Positions 36,497 to 45,948 of a stretch of DNA of 64,000 nt are shown one piece after another. Under the pieces are notes generated by a model. The model had not been told where the DNA came from. It made no database searches and saw only the letters and a program-made list of their open reading frames with translations. Each line of letters starts with the position of its first letter. Position 1 is the first letter of the stretch. The position numbers were made by a program, and so were the translations under genes. Origin of the DNA: Tundrisphaera lichenicola (GTDB lineage: Bacteria > Planctomycetota > Planctomycetia > Isosphaerales > Isosphaeraceae); assembly GCF_051175385.1 (NCBI RefSeq), contig NZ_CP195106.1:186001-250000 (forward strand). The letters are read 5' to 3'.

Positions 36497-37797
36497 TGTA
36501 CTTCAAGCCTCCAAATCGGCAGTGGACAGTACGCCAGTGGATTCGCCAAGTGACGGACAATATTAGCCAGTGGCAGGGGAGTCTAGTGAAACCAATTCTA
36601 GCCGTTTGTGTAATCGCTGTCACGCTTTGCAATCTAATCATCGCCGCTTCAGTGTTACGGAAATCGGAATCCTCGAACCCGGCCTGGCTCTACGATTGGG
36701 CTGATCCCGCGCTGGTCGTCGCCAGCCAGCGAGCGCCGACGAGCGGCTCGCGCGACCCCCTGGCCCCGCTGGCCGAGGGGTGTTTCGCGATCCTCCGGAC
36801 CTGGGAGTCCGGCGCGATCCGGATGCTCTGGACCCCCTCGGGGCTGTCGGCCTCGGGCTTCCTCGATCGGGGTCGCGCCGAGGTCCGGCCGATCGTCTCT
36901 GCCTCGATCGTCCCCGGGTGGTCGAAGGGGCTGGGGACGGTCCTGGGTCTGGCCCTGGGGGCGTTGCTTTGCCTGGTCGTGACGGTGGCCGAGTGGGGGG
37001 CCTGGTCGCTGGTGATGCCGGGCCGGAAGCTGCCCGCTCGCGACTCGACCGACCCGCCGGGCCAGCCCATCGAGGCGACGACCCCGGACGGGGTCCGACT
37101 GGCCGGGACCTGGTTCCCGAGCGAGGGGCACCGGGTGATCCTCCTGCTCCACGGTCTGGCCGAGGACCGCGCCGCGCTCCTGGCCCGGGTCCCGTCCTTG
37201 AATCGCCGGGGGTGGAGCGTGGCGACCCTGGACGCCCGGGCCACGGGCGAGAGCGGGGGGCTCCGTGGTTCGATGGGCACCCGCGAGGCCGACGACGTCC
37301 ATGCCTGGCTCGACGCCTTGACCCCCCTGGCGGGTCCCGACCCCGCCTTCGCCGCCTGGGGGCGTTCGATGGGGGCCGCCTCCGCCCTGAAGGCCGCCTC
37401 GACCGACTTCAGGCTGGCCACCCTGATTCTGGAAGCCCCCTACCTGGACCTCGCCCCGACGGTGGCCGCCGTGCTCCGACGCCTGAGGATTCCCGGGTTC
37501 CTGGCCCGCCTGGTCTTGCTCCGGGCCCGGATGCTGGCCGGGGTCCCGCTCGACCGCCCTCGGCCGATCGACCTCGCCCCGAAGGTCCGGGTGCCGCTCC
37601 TGATCCTCCACGGGCTCGAAGACCCGATCGCCCCGATCGCCGGGGCCCGGACCCTGGCCCGAGCCTTCCCCCAGCCCGCCGAGATCCTGGAAGTCCCCGA
37701 GGCCGGGCATGCCAACGTCGTCGAGGTCGGGGGCGATGCCCTGATGGATCGGGTCGGAGACTTCCTGGACCGCGCGATCCCAGCGAGGGAACACTGA
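36496..37797 (+). CDS. alpha/beta hydrolase, N-terminus fused to a comEC fragment
   Basis: The hydrolase core (about residues 190-430) has the oxyanion strand ILLLHGLAEDRAALL, the nucleophile elbow GRSMGAASALK and the final Asp/His region (LEDPIAPIAG, EAGHANVVEVG). An N-terminal anchor helix is seen at about 140-165. Upstream, the frame reads through the second 194-bp comEC copy (36673-36866) and into island sequence, opening at TTG 36496; the native start is unclear, with ATG 36823 an alternative. The N-terminal 125 residues are a junction product. Confidence 0.75.
   Translation: MYFKPPNRQWTVRQWIRQVTDNISQWQGSLVKPILAVCVIAVTLCNLIIAASVLRKSESSNPAWLYDWADPALVVASQRAPTSGSRDPLAPLAEGCFAILRTWESGAIRMLWTPSGLSASGFLDRGRAEVRPIVSASIVPGWSKGLGTVLGLALGALLCLVVTVAEWGAWSLVMPGRKLPARDSTDPPGQPIEATTPDGVRLAGTWFPSEGHRVILLLHGLAEDRAALLARVPSLNRRGWSVATLDARATGESGGLRGSMGTREADDVHAWLDALTPLAGPDPAFAAWGRSMGAASALKAASTDFRLATLILEAPYLDLAPTVAAVLRRLRIPGFLARLVLLRARMLAGVPLDRPRPIDLAPKVRVPLLILHGLEDPIAPIAGARTLARAFPQPAEILEVPEAGHANVVEVGGDALMDRVGDFLDRAIPAREH
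36673..36866 (+). repeat. 194-bp direct repeat, copy 2
   Basis: Second copy of the comEC 3' end, in the same orientation and frame as the first. It continues without a stop into the hydrolase frame, whereas copy 1 reaches a stop soon after (33313-33315). It may be the original comEC end displaced by the island. Confidence 0.88.
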
Positions 37798-38249
37798 TTT
37801 ACGTGGGTTCGTCCCGGACCCCAAGTGGCTTTGACCCGTCCCGACGGTTGGGTTCGTTTTGATGCCGAGGGGGGGGCAATACTGCGGAATGCCCATGGCC
37901 CGCACGGGTTGAAAATCGCGAAACCTGAAGATTTGTGGCTAGTTGCAGTGAATCTCGGCTTCTTCCTGTCTCGAATGGGTTTGATTCGGGACAGACTTGG
38001 TTCTCGCTCAATGGGTTGGGCTGTCAAGGGTCGGCTATGGGTTGACTCTCGTGCGTGTCGCTCGGGTCGGGACCGGGACCTTTATTCATGAATATCGCGG
38101 CGGCATGTGCTGGCTTAGCTCACTCTGAGGAAAGAATGATTCACAAGCCTTAGGCCCCCAGATCGTCGCAGCCAGTCGCTTGTCTCGCGAACTATCAGCG
38201 GATACCGTGGTCTCACACTCGTTTGCGCCGACGGGCCCGGAGCCTGACG
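37798..38249. other. intergenic region without a gene
   Basis: About 450 bases between the hydrolase and the WD40 kinase. Two copies of the TGGGTTCGTY motif seen in the 9.8-kb array are present (near 37804 and 37852), plus related GGGTTTGATTCG. No supported coding sequence was found. Confidence 0.5.
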
Positions 38250-41200
38250 ATGCCCGATCACGACTCGCTCGATGCCGCCACCGATTTGAGCCGCCCTCCG
38301 CCCTCGACGGATGATGCCACCGATCCCGACGCCACCAACCAGGGACCGGCGTCCGATTCGTTCGGGACACAGGCTCCCCCGAGCTACCTGGAAACCCGGC
38401 CCGAACCGGATCTGGCTGACGGCCCGCCCGACCCCCTGTTCTCCACCCGATTCGTGGTCGACTCCTACGCCACCGCGACGCCCAAATCAGTCGTCCACCT
38501 GGCCTGGCGAACCAAAGAGATCCCGGGCTATGAGCTGATCGAACCTCTCGGCCAAGGCGGGATGGGTGAAGTCTGGAAGGCACGCCAGATCCGGCTCAAC
38601 CGGGTGGTCGCCATCAAGATGGTCCTGGGCGGCGATCGGGTCGGCTTCAAGGAGTTAATCCGCTTCCTCGCCGAGGCTGAGATCGTCGCCTCGATCAAAC
38701 ATTCTCACGTCGTCCAGGTCCACGAGTACGGAGACGCCGCCGGTCGCCCGTTCCTGGCTATGGAGTACCTTCCCGGCGGGAGCCTAACCGATCGCCTCAG
38801 ATCATCCGGCCGGTTCGACCCGATCGACGCCGCCCGGCTGGTGGGAACTTTGGCCGAGGCGGTCCAGGCTGCCCATGATCAGGGGATTGTCCACCGCGAC
38901 CTCAAGCCCTCGAACGTTCTCTTCGATGAATTCGACCAGCCCAAGGTCACCGACTTCGGGCTGGCCAAACGATCTGGGTCCGGCGACCTGACCGAACCCG
39001 AGGCCGTGATGGGGACCCCCGCCTACATGTCCCCCGAGCAGGCCCGAGGCGGCACCAAGTTCGTCGGCCCTCAGGCCGACGTCTATTCCCTGGGCGTAAT
39101 CCTCTACGAGTGCCTGGCCGGAGACCGGCCATTCGACGATACGAGCCGGATGGCTTTGCGCCGAAAGGTGATCGAGGAGGAGCCCCTGCGTCCCGGCAGG
39201 AAGGTGCCGGGATTGCCCCGTGATCTCGAACTGATCTGCTTGAAGTGCCTCGAGAAGGAGCCTGTCGAGCGTTACGCCACGGCGGGGGCACTGGCGGCCG
39301 ACCTGGGCCGATTCGCGGCCGGAGAGCCGGTGAGCGTGCGGACGGCGGGGTTGGTCGAGCGGTCGGCCCGATGGGCCCGTCGGAAGCCGACCCTGGCCGC
39401 CGCGTACACGCTCGGGCTGCTGGCCTTATTGCTGGGTGGACTGGGAGGTTTAGCCGTCTGGCAGTGGCGTGCTGCGGAACGGGCCCGGGCGGCAGCGATC
39501 ATCTCTCAGGGACAGGCCGAGGCGTCGCGGGTCGAAGCCGATCGGCAGAGGGAGCGGTTCGAACGATCTGAGTACGGCCGGACGATCGAGGTCGCTCACC
39601 AGGAGTGGAGGGAAGACAACGTGGTCGGCACCCTGGCTCTGCTCCAGAGCACGAGGGGTGACCTACGCGGGTGGGAGTGGGATTATCTCCAGGGGCTTTG
39701 CCATTCCGAGATCTTCACGATTAAGGGTCATGCTGGCCCGGTACCATCGGTGGCCTACAGCCCCGATGGCTCGCGTATCCTCACCGGGAGCGACGACGGC
39801 ACGGCGCGGTTATGGGACGCCACGACGGGGGCCGAGGTCCTCACTATCAAGGCCCACGCTGGGCCCGTTGGGTCGGCAGTCTTCAGCCCCGACGGCTCGC
39901 GTATCCTCACGGGTGGCGCCGATAAAACGGCAAGAATCTGGGACTCTCGGACCGGGGTCGAAGTCCGGGCGATCCAGGGGCCGGACATCAAGATCTTCTC
40001 GGTGGCTTTCAGCCCCGACGGCTCGCGCATCCTCATCGGTGGAGACGGCGGGACGGTAAAGGTCTGGGACGCCCAGACCGGGGGCGAGATCCTCGCGCTT
40101 AAGGGCCAAGCCGGACCCACGGCTTCCGTAATCTTCAGCCCGGATGGTTCGCGCATCCTGACCGCCAGTGGAGAAGGTTCCGCGCGGGTTTGGGACGCCA
40201 AGACGGGCGTCGAGGTTCTCGCGCTCAAAGGGCACGTCAGTTCCGTCTTCTCGGCGAGATTCAGCCCCGATGGCACTCGGGTCGTAACCGGGAGTCGGGA
40301 GAAGTCGGTCAAGGTCTGGGACGTCCGGACCGGTGCCGAGGCCCTCATGCTCAAGGGGCACACCGATTGGGTCCTCTCGGCGGTGTTCAGCCCCGACGGC
40401 GCCCGTGTCGTCACCACCAGCCTGGACAGGATGGCCAAGGTCTGGGACGTCAAGACCGGAGCCGAGATCGTCGAACTCAAGGGCCACGCCGGGCCCGTCT
40501 TCTCGGCGGAATTCAGCCCCGACGGCTCGCGCATCCTGACCGGGAGTCGTGACGGCACGGCGCGGGTCTGGGACGTCAAGACGGGCGTCGAAGTCCTCAT
40601 GCTCAAGGGGCACACCGATTGGGTCAGATCGGTCCGCTTCAGCCCCAACGGCTCGCGCATCCTGTCCGGCAGTGGTGACGGTACGGCGCGGCTCTGGGAC
40701 GCCCGGACCGCGGTCGAAGTCCTTACGCTCAAGGGACACGCTGGAATCGTCCTCTCAGTGGGATTCAGCCCGGACGGCGCTCGCTTGATAACCGGGGGCA
40801 GTGACGGCACGGCGCGGGTCTGGGACGCCCGGACCGGGGTCGAGGTCCTCTCGCTCAAGGGACACGTCGGTTCCGTCGAATCGGCGATCATCCTTCCGGA
40901 TGGTTTGCGCATCCTGACCGGGAGTGGTGACGGTACGGCGCGGGTCTGGGACGCCAAGACGGGTGCCGAGGTCCTCACACTCAAGGGCCATGTCGGGACC
41001 GTCTTCTCGGCGGAATTCAGCCCCGACGGCTCGCGTATCCTCACCGCTGGCGAGGACAAGACGGCGAGGTTATGGGATGCCCGGACAGGCGCCGAGGTCC
41101 TCATGCTCAAAGGTCACGGTGCGGTCGTCAGGGCGGCGAGATTCAACCCGGATGGCTCTCGCGTTGTCACTTCCGGCGCTGATGGTACTGCACGGATCTG

Positions 41201-41264
41201 GGAAGCGTTGCCGGTCCATCGCGAGTCACAGCCGGGACGACCGATCCCGGAGCAAGGCCCTTGA
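38250..41264 (+). CDS. Ser/Thr protein kinase with twelve WD40 repeats
   Basis: A 1,004-residue protein. The kinase domain (about 92-355) has GQGGMGEVWKA, Lys in VVAIKM, HRDLKPSN and DFGLAK, all intact. One membrane helix (about 385-405) is followed by a short coiled coil and then twelve 42-residue WD40 repeats (about 491-995), most matching LKGH-x5-S-x2-FSPDG-SRILTGS-DGTA-VWDA. These would form a propeller outside the membrane, probably sensing a ligand. ATG 38250 is preferred to TTG 38223. Planctomycetes carry many such fusions. Confidence 0.94.
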   Translation: MPDHDSLDAATDLSRPPPSTDDATDPDATNQGPASDSFGTQAPPSYLETRPEPDLADGPPDPLFSTRFVVDSYATATPKSVVHLAWRTKEIPGYELIEPLGQGGMGEVWKARQIRLNRVVAIKMVLGGDRVGFKELIRFLAEAEIVASIKHSHVVQVHEYGDAAGRPFLAMEYLPGGSLTDRLRSSGRFDPIDAARLVGTLAEAVQAAHDQGIVHRDLKPSNVLFDEFDQPKVTDFGLAKRSGSGDLTEPEAVMGTPAYMSPEQARGGTKFVGPQADVYSLGVILYECLAGDRPFDDTSRMALRRKVIEEEPLRPGRKVPGLPRDLELICLKCLEKEPVERYATAGALAADLGRFAAGEPVSVRTAGLVERSARWARRKPTLAAAYTLGLLALLLGGLGGLAVWQWRAAERARAAAIISQGQAEASRVEADRQRERFERSEYGRTIEVAHQEWREDNVVGTLALLQSTRGDLRGWEWDYLQGLCHSEIFTIKGHAGPVPSVAYSPDGSRILTGSDDGTARLWDATTGAEVLTIKAHAGPVGSAVFSPDGSRILTGGADKTARIWDSRTGVEVRAIQGPDIKIFSVAFSPDGSRILIGGDGGTVKVWDAQTGGEILALKGQAGPTASVIFSPDGSRILTASGEGSARVWDAKTGVEVLALKGHVSSVFSARFSPDGTRVVTGSREKSVKVWDVRTGAEALMLKGHTDWVLSAVFSPDGARVVTTSLDRMAKVWDVKTGAEIVELKGHAGPVFSAEFSPDGSRILTGSRDGTARVWDVKTGVEVLMLKGHTDWVRSVRFSPNGSRILSGSGDGTARLWDARTAVEVLTLKGHAGIVLSVGFSPDGARLITGGSDGTARVWDARTGVEVLSLKGHVGSVESAIILPDGLRILTGSGDGTARVWDAKTGAEVLTLKGHVGTVFSAEFSPDGSRILTAGEDKTARLWDARTGAEVLMLKGHGAVVRAARFNPDGSRVVTSGADGTARIWEALPVHRESQPGRPIPEQGP

Positions 41265-41383
41265 ACGTGTTTGGGGCGGGCGTCGCAGAATGAGGGATCG
41301 GGATGGTGTCGAACGGGACGGCGACCTGCCGGATGCCTTGGTGTTGGCAGTTGTGGGGCGGAATCGATCCCACGATCCGGGCC

Positions 41384-41815
41384 TCAGGCGTCGGTCTCCT
41401 CGATCGACCGGCGGAGGACCAGGAGGGTGGTGTCGGCGTCGTCGTCCTCCAGGTCGGACCACTGGGCGAGCACGAAGACGGTCCGCCTGGGAGTCCGGAA
41501 GGATCGGAGGACGCAGGAGTTGGTCAGGTCGAGGCTGATGAACTCGACGTCGTGGCCGACCGCCTTCTGGCCGGCGATGGTCTCCAGGGCGGGGAAGGCG
41601 TCGAGGGTCGGGTATTCCTCGCGGAGCGCCGCCAGGGCCTCGTCGGTCATGTCGGCGGCGGCGGGTCGGTCCTCGTCGACCGTCACCAAAGCGAAGGCCA
41701 GGCCGCTGGGCGAGCCGACCTCGACCGTGGTCCGGGGGCCGTCCTCGGTCACCTCCAACGCCCAGTCTCCCGGATACTCGAAGCGAATCCCGTGGTCGTC
41801 GTAGATCCCGTGCAT
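41384..41815 (-). CDS. small soluble protein of unknown function
   Basis: A 143-residue protein without signal peptide or membrane helix. The beta-rich start (IRFEYPGDWALEVTEDG) and TTVEVGSPSGLAFALVTVDE are loosely like PsbP/Mog1-type or DUF1795 folds, which share an N-terminal Y-P-x-x-W element. The ATG at 41815 is preferred because it follows GGGAGT and a G-rich tract; 41848 has no ribosome binding site. No function can be assigned. Confidence 0.7.
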   Translation of the reverse strand: MHGIYDDHGIRFEYPGDWALEVTEDGPRTTVEVGSPSGLAFALVTVDEDRPAAADMTDEALAALREEYPTLDAFPALETIAGQKAVGHDVEFISLDLTNSCVLRSFRTPRRTVFVLAQWSDLEDDDADTTLLVLRRSIEETDA

Positions 41816-41970
41816 ACTCCCGCCCCCCGTCCTGTCATGCTCGCCCATTCGAGTCGACTATTGTAGTGACCGGGCCGGGGGTCGCCAACGCTCGGGCGCG
41901 AACCTTCGAGTCGGACCCGGGGTCGATCGGATCATGATGTCGACCGGCCCCCCTTTCGAGGAACTCACCA

Positions 41971-42783
41971 ATGATCTTCTCCGACCATGACCTGGCGACC
42001 CGGCTGGAGGGGCTGGAGGCCCGGTTCTCGGCGGACTGCGCGCGGGCCCGCCGCGAGTTCCGGCCCGAGTCGGACACCGTGGCGCTGGCGGTGGGCGGGG
42101 GATTCGCCCTTTTCCTCGGCGAGGACTCGCCGCTCAACGAGGCCAAGGGGATGGGGATGTCGGGGCCGGTCTCGGCCGACGAACTCGCGGCGATGGAGCG
42201 TGTCTTCCTCGACCGAGGGGGCCCGGCCAAGGTGATGGTCTGCCCGATGTCCGACCCCTCGCTCCTGAGCGGGCTCGCCGCCCGGGGGTTCCGGCCCGTG
42301 GGCTTCGAGGATGTCCTGTATCGGGAGCTGGATCCCGGGGAGACCTTCCCGGCCCCTCCGGAGGGCGTCGAGATCCTCTGGGCAGGGCCGGACGACGCCG
42401 AGACCCTGACCCAGACCGTGGCCCGAGGATTCGTGGCCCCCGATGAGCCGGGCCCGGGCATCCTGGAGATCATGAGCCTGGCGAGCCGGGCCGGCGGTAT
42501 GATGGGCCTCCTGGCCCGCGTCGAGGGGGAGCCGGCGGGGGGGGCTTCGATCCTGATCCGCGACGGCCTGGCGATGCTGGCGGGGGCCTCCACCCTGCCG
42601 AAGTTCCGGAACCGGGGGATCCAGACCGCCCTGGCGCGGGCCAGGCTCGCCCGGGCCGCGAAGGCCGGGTGCGAACTCGTCACGATGGGGGCCGAGCCGG
42701 GAAGTACCTCGCACCGGAATGCCGAGCGGCTGGGCTTGCGCGTGGCTTACACCAAACTGGTCCTCGTCCTCGACCCGTCCTGA
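41971..42783 (+). CDS. GNAT family N-acetyltransferase
   Basis: A 270-residue acyl-CoA-dependent transferase. The C-terminal GNAT domain carries motif A as STLPKFRNRGIQTALARARL, the R-x-x-G-x-x/A acetyl-CoA pyrophosphate loop, followed by GSTSHRNAERLGLRVAYTK, matching motif B. An N-terminal region of about 130 residues may be a second, degenerate GNAT fold. Substrate is unknown. It is divergent from the 41384-41815 gene. Confidence 0.88.
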   Translation: MIFSDHDLATRLEGLEARFSADCARARREFRPESDTVALAVGGGFALFLGEDSPLNEAKGMGMSGPVSADELAAMERVFLDRGGPAKVMVCPMSDPSLLSGLAARGFRPVGFEDVLYRELDPGETFPAPPEGVEILWAGPDDAETLTQTVARGFVAPDEPGPGILEIMSLASRAGGMMGLLARVEGEPAGGASILIRDGLAMLAGASTLPKFRNRGIQTALARARLARAAKAGCELVTMGAEPGSTSHRNAERLGLRVAYTKLVLVLDPS

Positions 42784-43032
42784 ATGCCCTTAGAGACGGT
42801 AAACTCGACGCAATGCGGTAGATCGAGGGGTCTGGGTAAAGGTTGGACCGATTGTTTTCATTCCGGGAGCTTCGAGGGCCGATGATCGTACCGTCCGGGA
42901 CGAGTGGCCGGGCCGGTCGATCGGATCAGCAGGCCAGGCCGGGTCGCTTCGAGGCCACCGGGCCTCCCGGATTCGGATGGATCGGTCGGAACGGATTCCG
43001 GTCGGCGCTCCCCTTCAGGAAAGGATGCCACG

Positions 43033-43377
43033 ATGCTGCGGATTAATCTGCTGCTGGCCGCCGCCATTGCGGCCAGCACGGTCGGCTGCGCGATCTGCGA
43101 TACCTGTGACGACTTCCCCGCTCCTTGCACCGGTCCCAACTGCGGCCAGAATTACGCGATGCCCGAAGGGGCTCCCGAAGCGTTGGCCAATCCGGGGATG
43201 ATGCCTGGGTCCCCCGTGATGGGGGCGAGCACCCCCGCTTACGCACCGACCGATGACTCGGCCGGTCCGGCCCCGGTTGCCCCTCCCGACACGCCCTCCC
43301 CCGAAATTCCCCCCGCTCCGACGACCCCCGTCCCCTTCAGCCCCCCCACCCCGATGGAACCCCCGGCGCAGCCCTGA
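43033..43377 (+). CDS. Pro-rich lipoprotein
   Basis: A 114-residue protein whose signal peptide ends in a lipobox-like STVGC (Cys at residue 19). Further cysteines follow (CAICDTCDDFPAPCTGPNCG), then a Met/Gly/Pro segment and a long proline-rich tail (PAPVAPPDTPSPEIPPAPTT) that may span the periplasm or cell envelope. AGGAAAGG precedes the ATG. Function is unknown. Confidence 0.75.
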   Translation: MLRINLLLAAAIAASTVGCAICDTCDDFPAPCTGPNCGQNYAMPEGAPEALANPGMMPGSPVMGASTPAYAPTDDSAGPAPVAPPDTPSPEIPPAPTTPVPFSPPTPMEPPAQP

Positions 43378-43778
43378 TCCCGCTCACGAGATCGGTCTGC
43401 CGAGAGGTGTCGGCGGACCGATCTCATTCGAGCGTCGTGGTGATCACGGCTGATCCATTTTGCTCAATCCCCCCGATTTTCCGAAATTGTTCCCGATAAC
43501 CAGGGCCCTCGACCGATCTCCTTATTGGGGGAACGCGTGGATTGGCACGAATGGTCGTCTCTGGTACCGTCGTGATCGTTCCAGAATCTCAGTACGATAC
43601 GCAACCAACTGTTGCGGTTGACGCGCGCGGGCGAGGATCGGACAATGATCCACCGGTCGATCCCGATGTCGTCAGGCTCGATGACGGCTCGCGGACCGAA
43701 GCTTCCCGACGAGGGCGTCACACCTTCCGCGTCGATGGATCGGCCCGAGCCGATCGCCACCTCGGGACCCTGGCACAG
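43378..43778. other. region between the lipoprotein and the helical membrane protein
   Basis: It contains the hairpin at 43388-43425 and a possible 5' extension of the next gene (TTG 43542 or ATG 43551, preceded by GGGGGAAC). Whether that extension is translated is undecided. No other feature is seen. Confidence 0.4.
43388..43425 (+). terminator. 16-bp hairpin after the Pro-rich lipoprotein gene
   Basis: 43388-43403 (GAGATCGGTCTGCCGA) pairs with 43410-43425, with one G-U pair and a 6-base loop, 10 bases after the stop codon. It separates the lipoprotein from the downstream cluster. Confidence 0.6.
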
Positions 43779-45737
43779 ATGAAGCGAACCTTTGCCGTCG
43801 TCATCCTGCTGGCTTCTCTCGGCGTGCTCTTGAAGCTCGCCTTGCGAGAAGGGCAGCCCCAGGCCCTCGACCCCGTCGAGTCGGCAGGAGGAAGCTCGGG
43901 AGCTCCGGCGGTCGATCCCGAAGTCGAGCTGGTGTCTCGCTATCCGGCCGAAGCGGAGCTGGTCCGCCGGGTCTATCGCGAGTATCGGCAGAATGCCCTG
44001 GCGATCGAGCGGTCGGACGGGCTTCGGGGCCTCAAGCTCCTGGACGCCCTTGGTGTGGAAGCGGTCTACCTCTTCGAAAGCCACCCGAGCGACTTCGCCC
44101 AGCTTCGCGAGACCTTGACCGATGCCTCGGCCGCCGAGATCCTCCTGCACTGGCGGGAGTACTTCGGACTGAAGCGGGCCGACGACACCGACCGAAAGCT
44201 GGTGATCGCCGAGATCGGCCGCCTCTCCCCGTCGCAACGCCGGGTGGCCGCGCGGTTCCCGAATGCCCTGGCCCTGGTCCTGGCCGATCCCTCCGGCGTG
44301 ACCGAGCTCGTGGATCGCTGGTCGGGCGACCCGGCCGACCTGACCGACGCCCTGGCCCTGCTCTCGTTCATCAGCCTGGAACCGGGCGCGGCCGATCTCC
44401 GGCTGGCGATCCGGACCCTGGACGATCACGGGCCCCTGGCCCTGGAGGCGTTCCGGGTCCAGGGGCTCGACGGCTTCGCGCTGGTCCGGCTCTACGGGCC
44501 GGTCCTCGGGGCCATCGGCCGGGCCTTGCCGCTCGATCAGGCCCTGATCCTCCTCCGGGTCAATTCCTCGTACGTCGATGAATTGCTCCGGACGCATCAG
44601 CCCGAGATGGTCGCCGCCCAGATTCGCCACGTCGCGGCCTCGGGCCTGGTCGAGGAGGTGGGCGGGAGCCCGGATGCGCTCCGGCTGTTCGTGGAGTTCG
44701 GCGAGCGGGGCGAACGGGCCTTGAGTCAGGCCGGTCCCGACGCGGCCGACGTGGTCTTCGAGGACTTCGCCGAGGCGACCCTCCGGAACCAGGCGGTCGA
44801 GGCCCTGGCCGACCACGGGACGATGGCCCTGGCGATCCTCGATAAGTACGCGGCCGACCCCGACTTCCGCGAGATCCTCCGGACGAGCGGCCCGGACGTG
44901 ATCCCGCCGATCGCGCGGGCCGACGCCGGACCCGAGGCCCTGGCCCTGCTGAAGACCAAGCCCCGATGGAGCTGGTCGGAGCGGTTGGCCCACTCGGTCC
45001 TGGCCCTCTCCGGAGATAATGGCCAGGCGACGATCCGACTCATCAAGGACGACGGGTTGGGCCGGGTGGCCGAGCTGGAATCGTCGGAAGTCGGATTTCA
45101 GCAATTCCTGCCGCTCTACGACCTCCTGCACCTGGCCAACGTCGCGCGTCGGGGCCAGTCGCCGACCTCGGGCGAGGTGGCCTGGGCGGGGATCGACGCC
45201 TGCTTCGTGATCCTGGACGCCCTGAGCCTGGTGGCGGTCCAGCCCGAGGGGGTGGTCGCCTCCGAGGCCGCCCGGGCCGAGGTCCGGACCGCGGCCCGCC
45301 AGGCCCTCGAATCCGCCGGTCGCGAGGCGGTCGAGGGCGCAACCGCCGACGTCACCCAGGCCGCCGCCCGTCGAGGGCTGGCCGGGAGCCTCGATGCCGC
45401 GACCGACTCGGCCCGACTGGCCCGTTGGTGGACGGTCCGGGCGGCGGGCGGGACCTATTCGGTCTTCCGACGGTTGCCCGAGGCGCTCCCGAAGCTGACC
45501 GTGTCCGAGATCGCCGACCTGGGCCGAAACCTCTGCGGCAAGGCGGGGCTGAGCCTGAGCACCTGGGCCCCGATCCGGCTCCTGAAGGATGGCCAGGAAG
45601 TCCTCCTCCGCATCCCGCCCGAGAAGGGCCTGAAATATCTGGGGGTCCAGGTGGCGCAGGCCTCCGTGGGCGTTGTGGGATTCCACAAGCTGGAAGAACA
45701 CCTGGCGTCCCGACGGGCTCCGTCTCCTCACCCTTGA
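43779..45737 (+). CDS. helical membrane-anchored protein of the GTPase cluster
   Basis: A 652-residue protein if started at ATG 43779, which opens with a signal-anchor (TFAVVILLASLGVLLKLAL). A TTG/ATG at 43542-43551 would add about 77 residues with no membrane segment; the choice is uncertain. The rest is predominantly alpha-helical with repeated elements such as TLDDHGPLALEAFRVQGLDG and FALVRLYGPV, which recur in the next gene product. No enzyme motif is visible. It opens a same-strand cluster of genes running to 52573. Confidence 0.72.
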   Translation: MKRTFAVVILLASLGVLLKLALREGQPQALDPVESAGGSSGAPAVDPEVELVSRYPAEAELVRRVYREYRQNALAIERSDGLRGLKLLDALGVEAVYLFESHPSDFAQLRETLTDASAAEILLHWREYFGLKRADDTDRKLVIAEIGRLSPSQRRVAARFPNALALVLADPSGVTELVDRWSGDPADLTDALALLSFISLEPGAADLRLAIRTLDDHGPLALEAFRVQGLDGFALVRLYGPVLGAIGRALPLDQALILLRVNSSYVDELLRTHQPEMVAAQIRHVAASGLVEEVGGSPDALRLFVEFGERGERALSQAGPDAADVVFEDFAEATLRNQAVEALADHGTMALAILDKYAADPDFREILRTSGPDVIPPIARADAGPEALALLKTKPRWSWSERLAHSVLALSGDNGQATIRLIKDDGLGRVAELESSEVGFQQFLPLYDLLHLANVARRGQSPTSGEVAWAGIDACFVILDALSLVAVQPEGVVASEAARAEVRTAARQALESAGREAVEGATADVTQAAARRGLAGSLDAATDSARLARWWTVRAAGGTYSVFRRLPEALPKLTVSEIADLGRNLCGKAGLSLSTWAPIRLLKDGQEVLLRIPPEKGLKYLGVQVAQASVGVVGFHKLEEHLASRRAPSPHP

Positions 45738-45948
45738 CCTCGACGTTTCCGCGCCGGTCCCCCACCCGGGTCGGATCGGCATCGATTTCGCGTCTCTCCC
45801 CAATTCCAGGGCGAGACTCCCGAAGACACCAGCAGCGGGGCCGATCCCGGAGGCCGAGACGACCCGCCTTCCCACGCCCGATCCCGAGGTGAAGATCCGC
45901 CCCAGACGGGGCGGGTCGGATCATCGCGAAAGCCCGAGGACCGTTCCG

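Larger units (their letters stand above)
33291..36672. mobile_element. AT-richer island inserted at the comEC 3' end
   Basis: The segment between the two 194-bp comEC repeats. It is visibly AT-richer than the surroundings (LRR gene and the gene at 35771-36496). It contains a broken LRR membrane protein gene, an IS1595-family element and a gene of unknown function. No integrase gene is present. Repeats of a coding 3' end at both borders fit an integration that restores its target gene, but how it arrived is inference. Confidence 0.6.

Noticed and set aside
36496..36665. separate small membrane protein starting at TTG 36496
   Set aside because: The TTG lies opposite the start of the minus-strand gene and lacks a ribosome binding site; the frame simply runs into the comEC copy.
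39720..41220. DNA satellite repeat of 126 bases
   Set aside because: Fully explained by the twelve coding WD40 repeats in frame with the kinase.
43464..45875. 803-codon open frame on the minus strand
   Set aside because: Antisense shadow of the helical membrane protein gene, with no domain and no ribosome binding site at its start.
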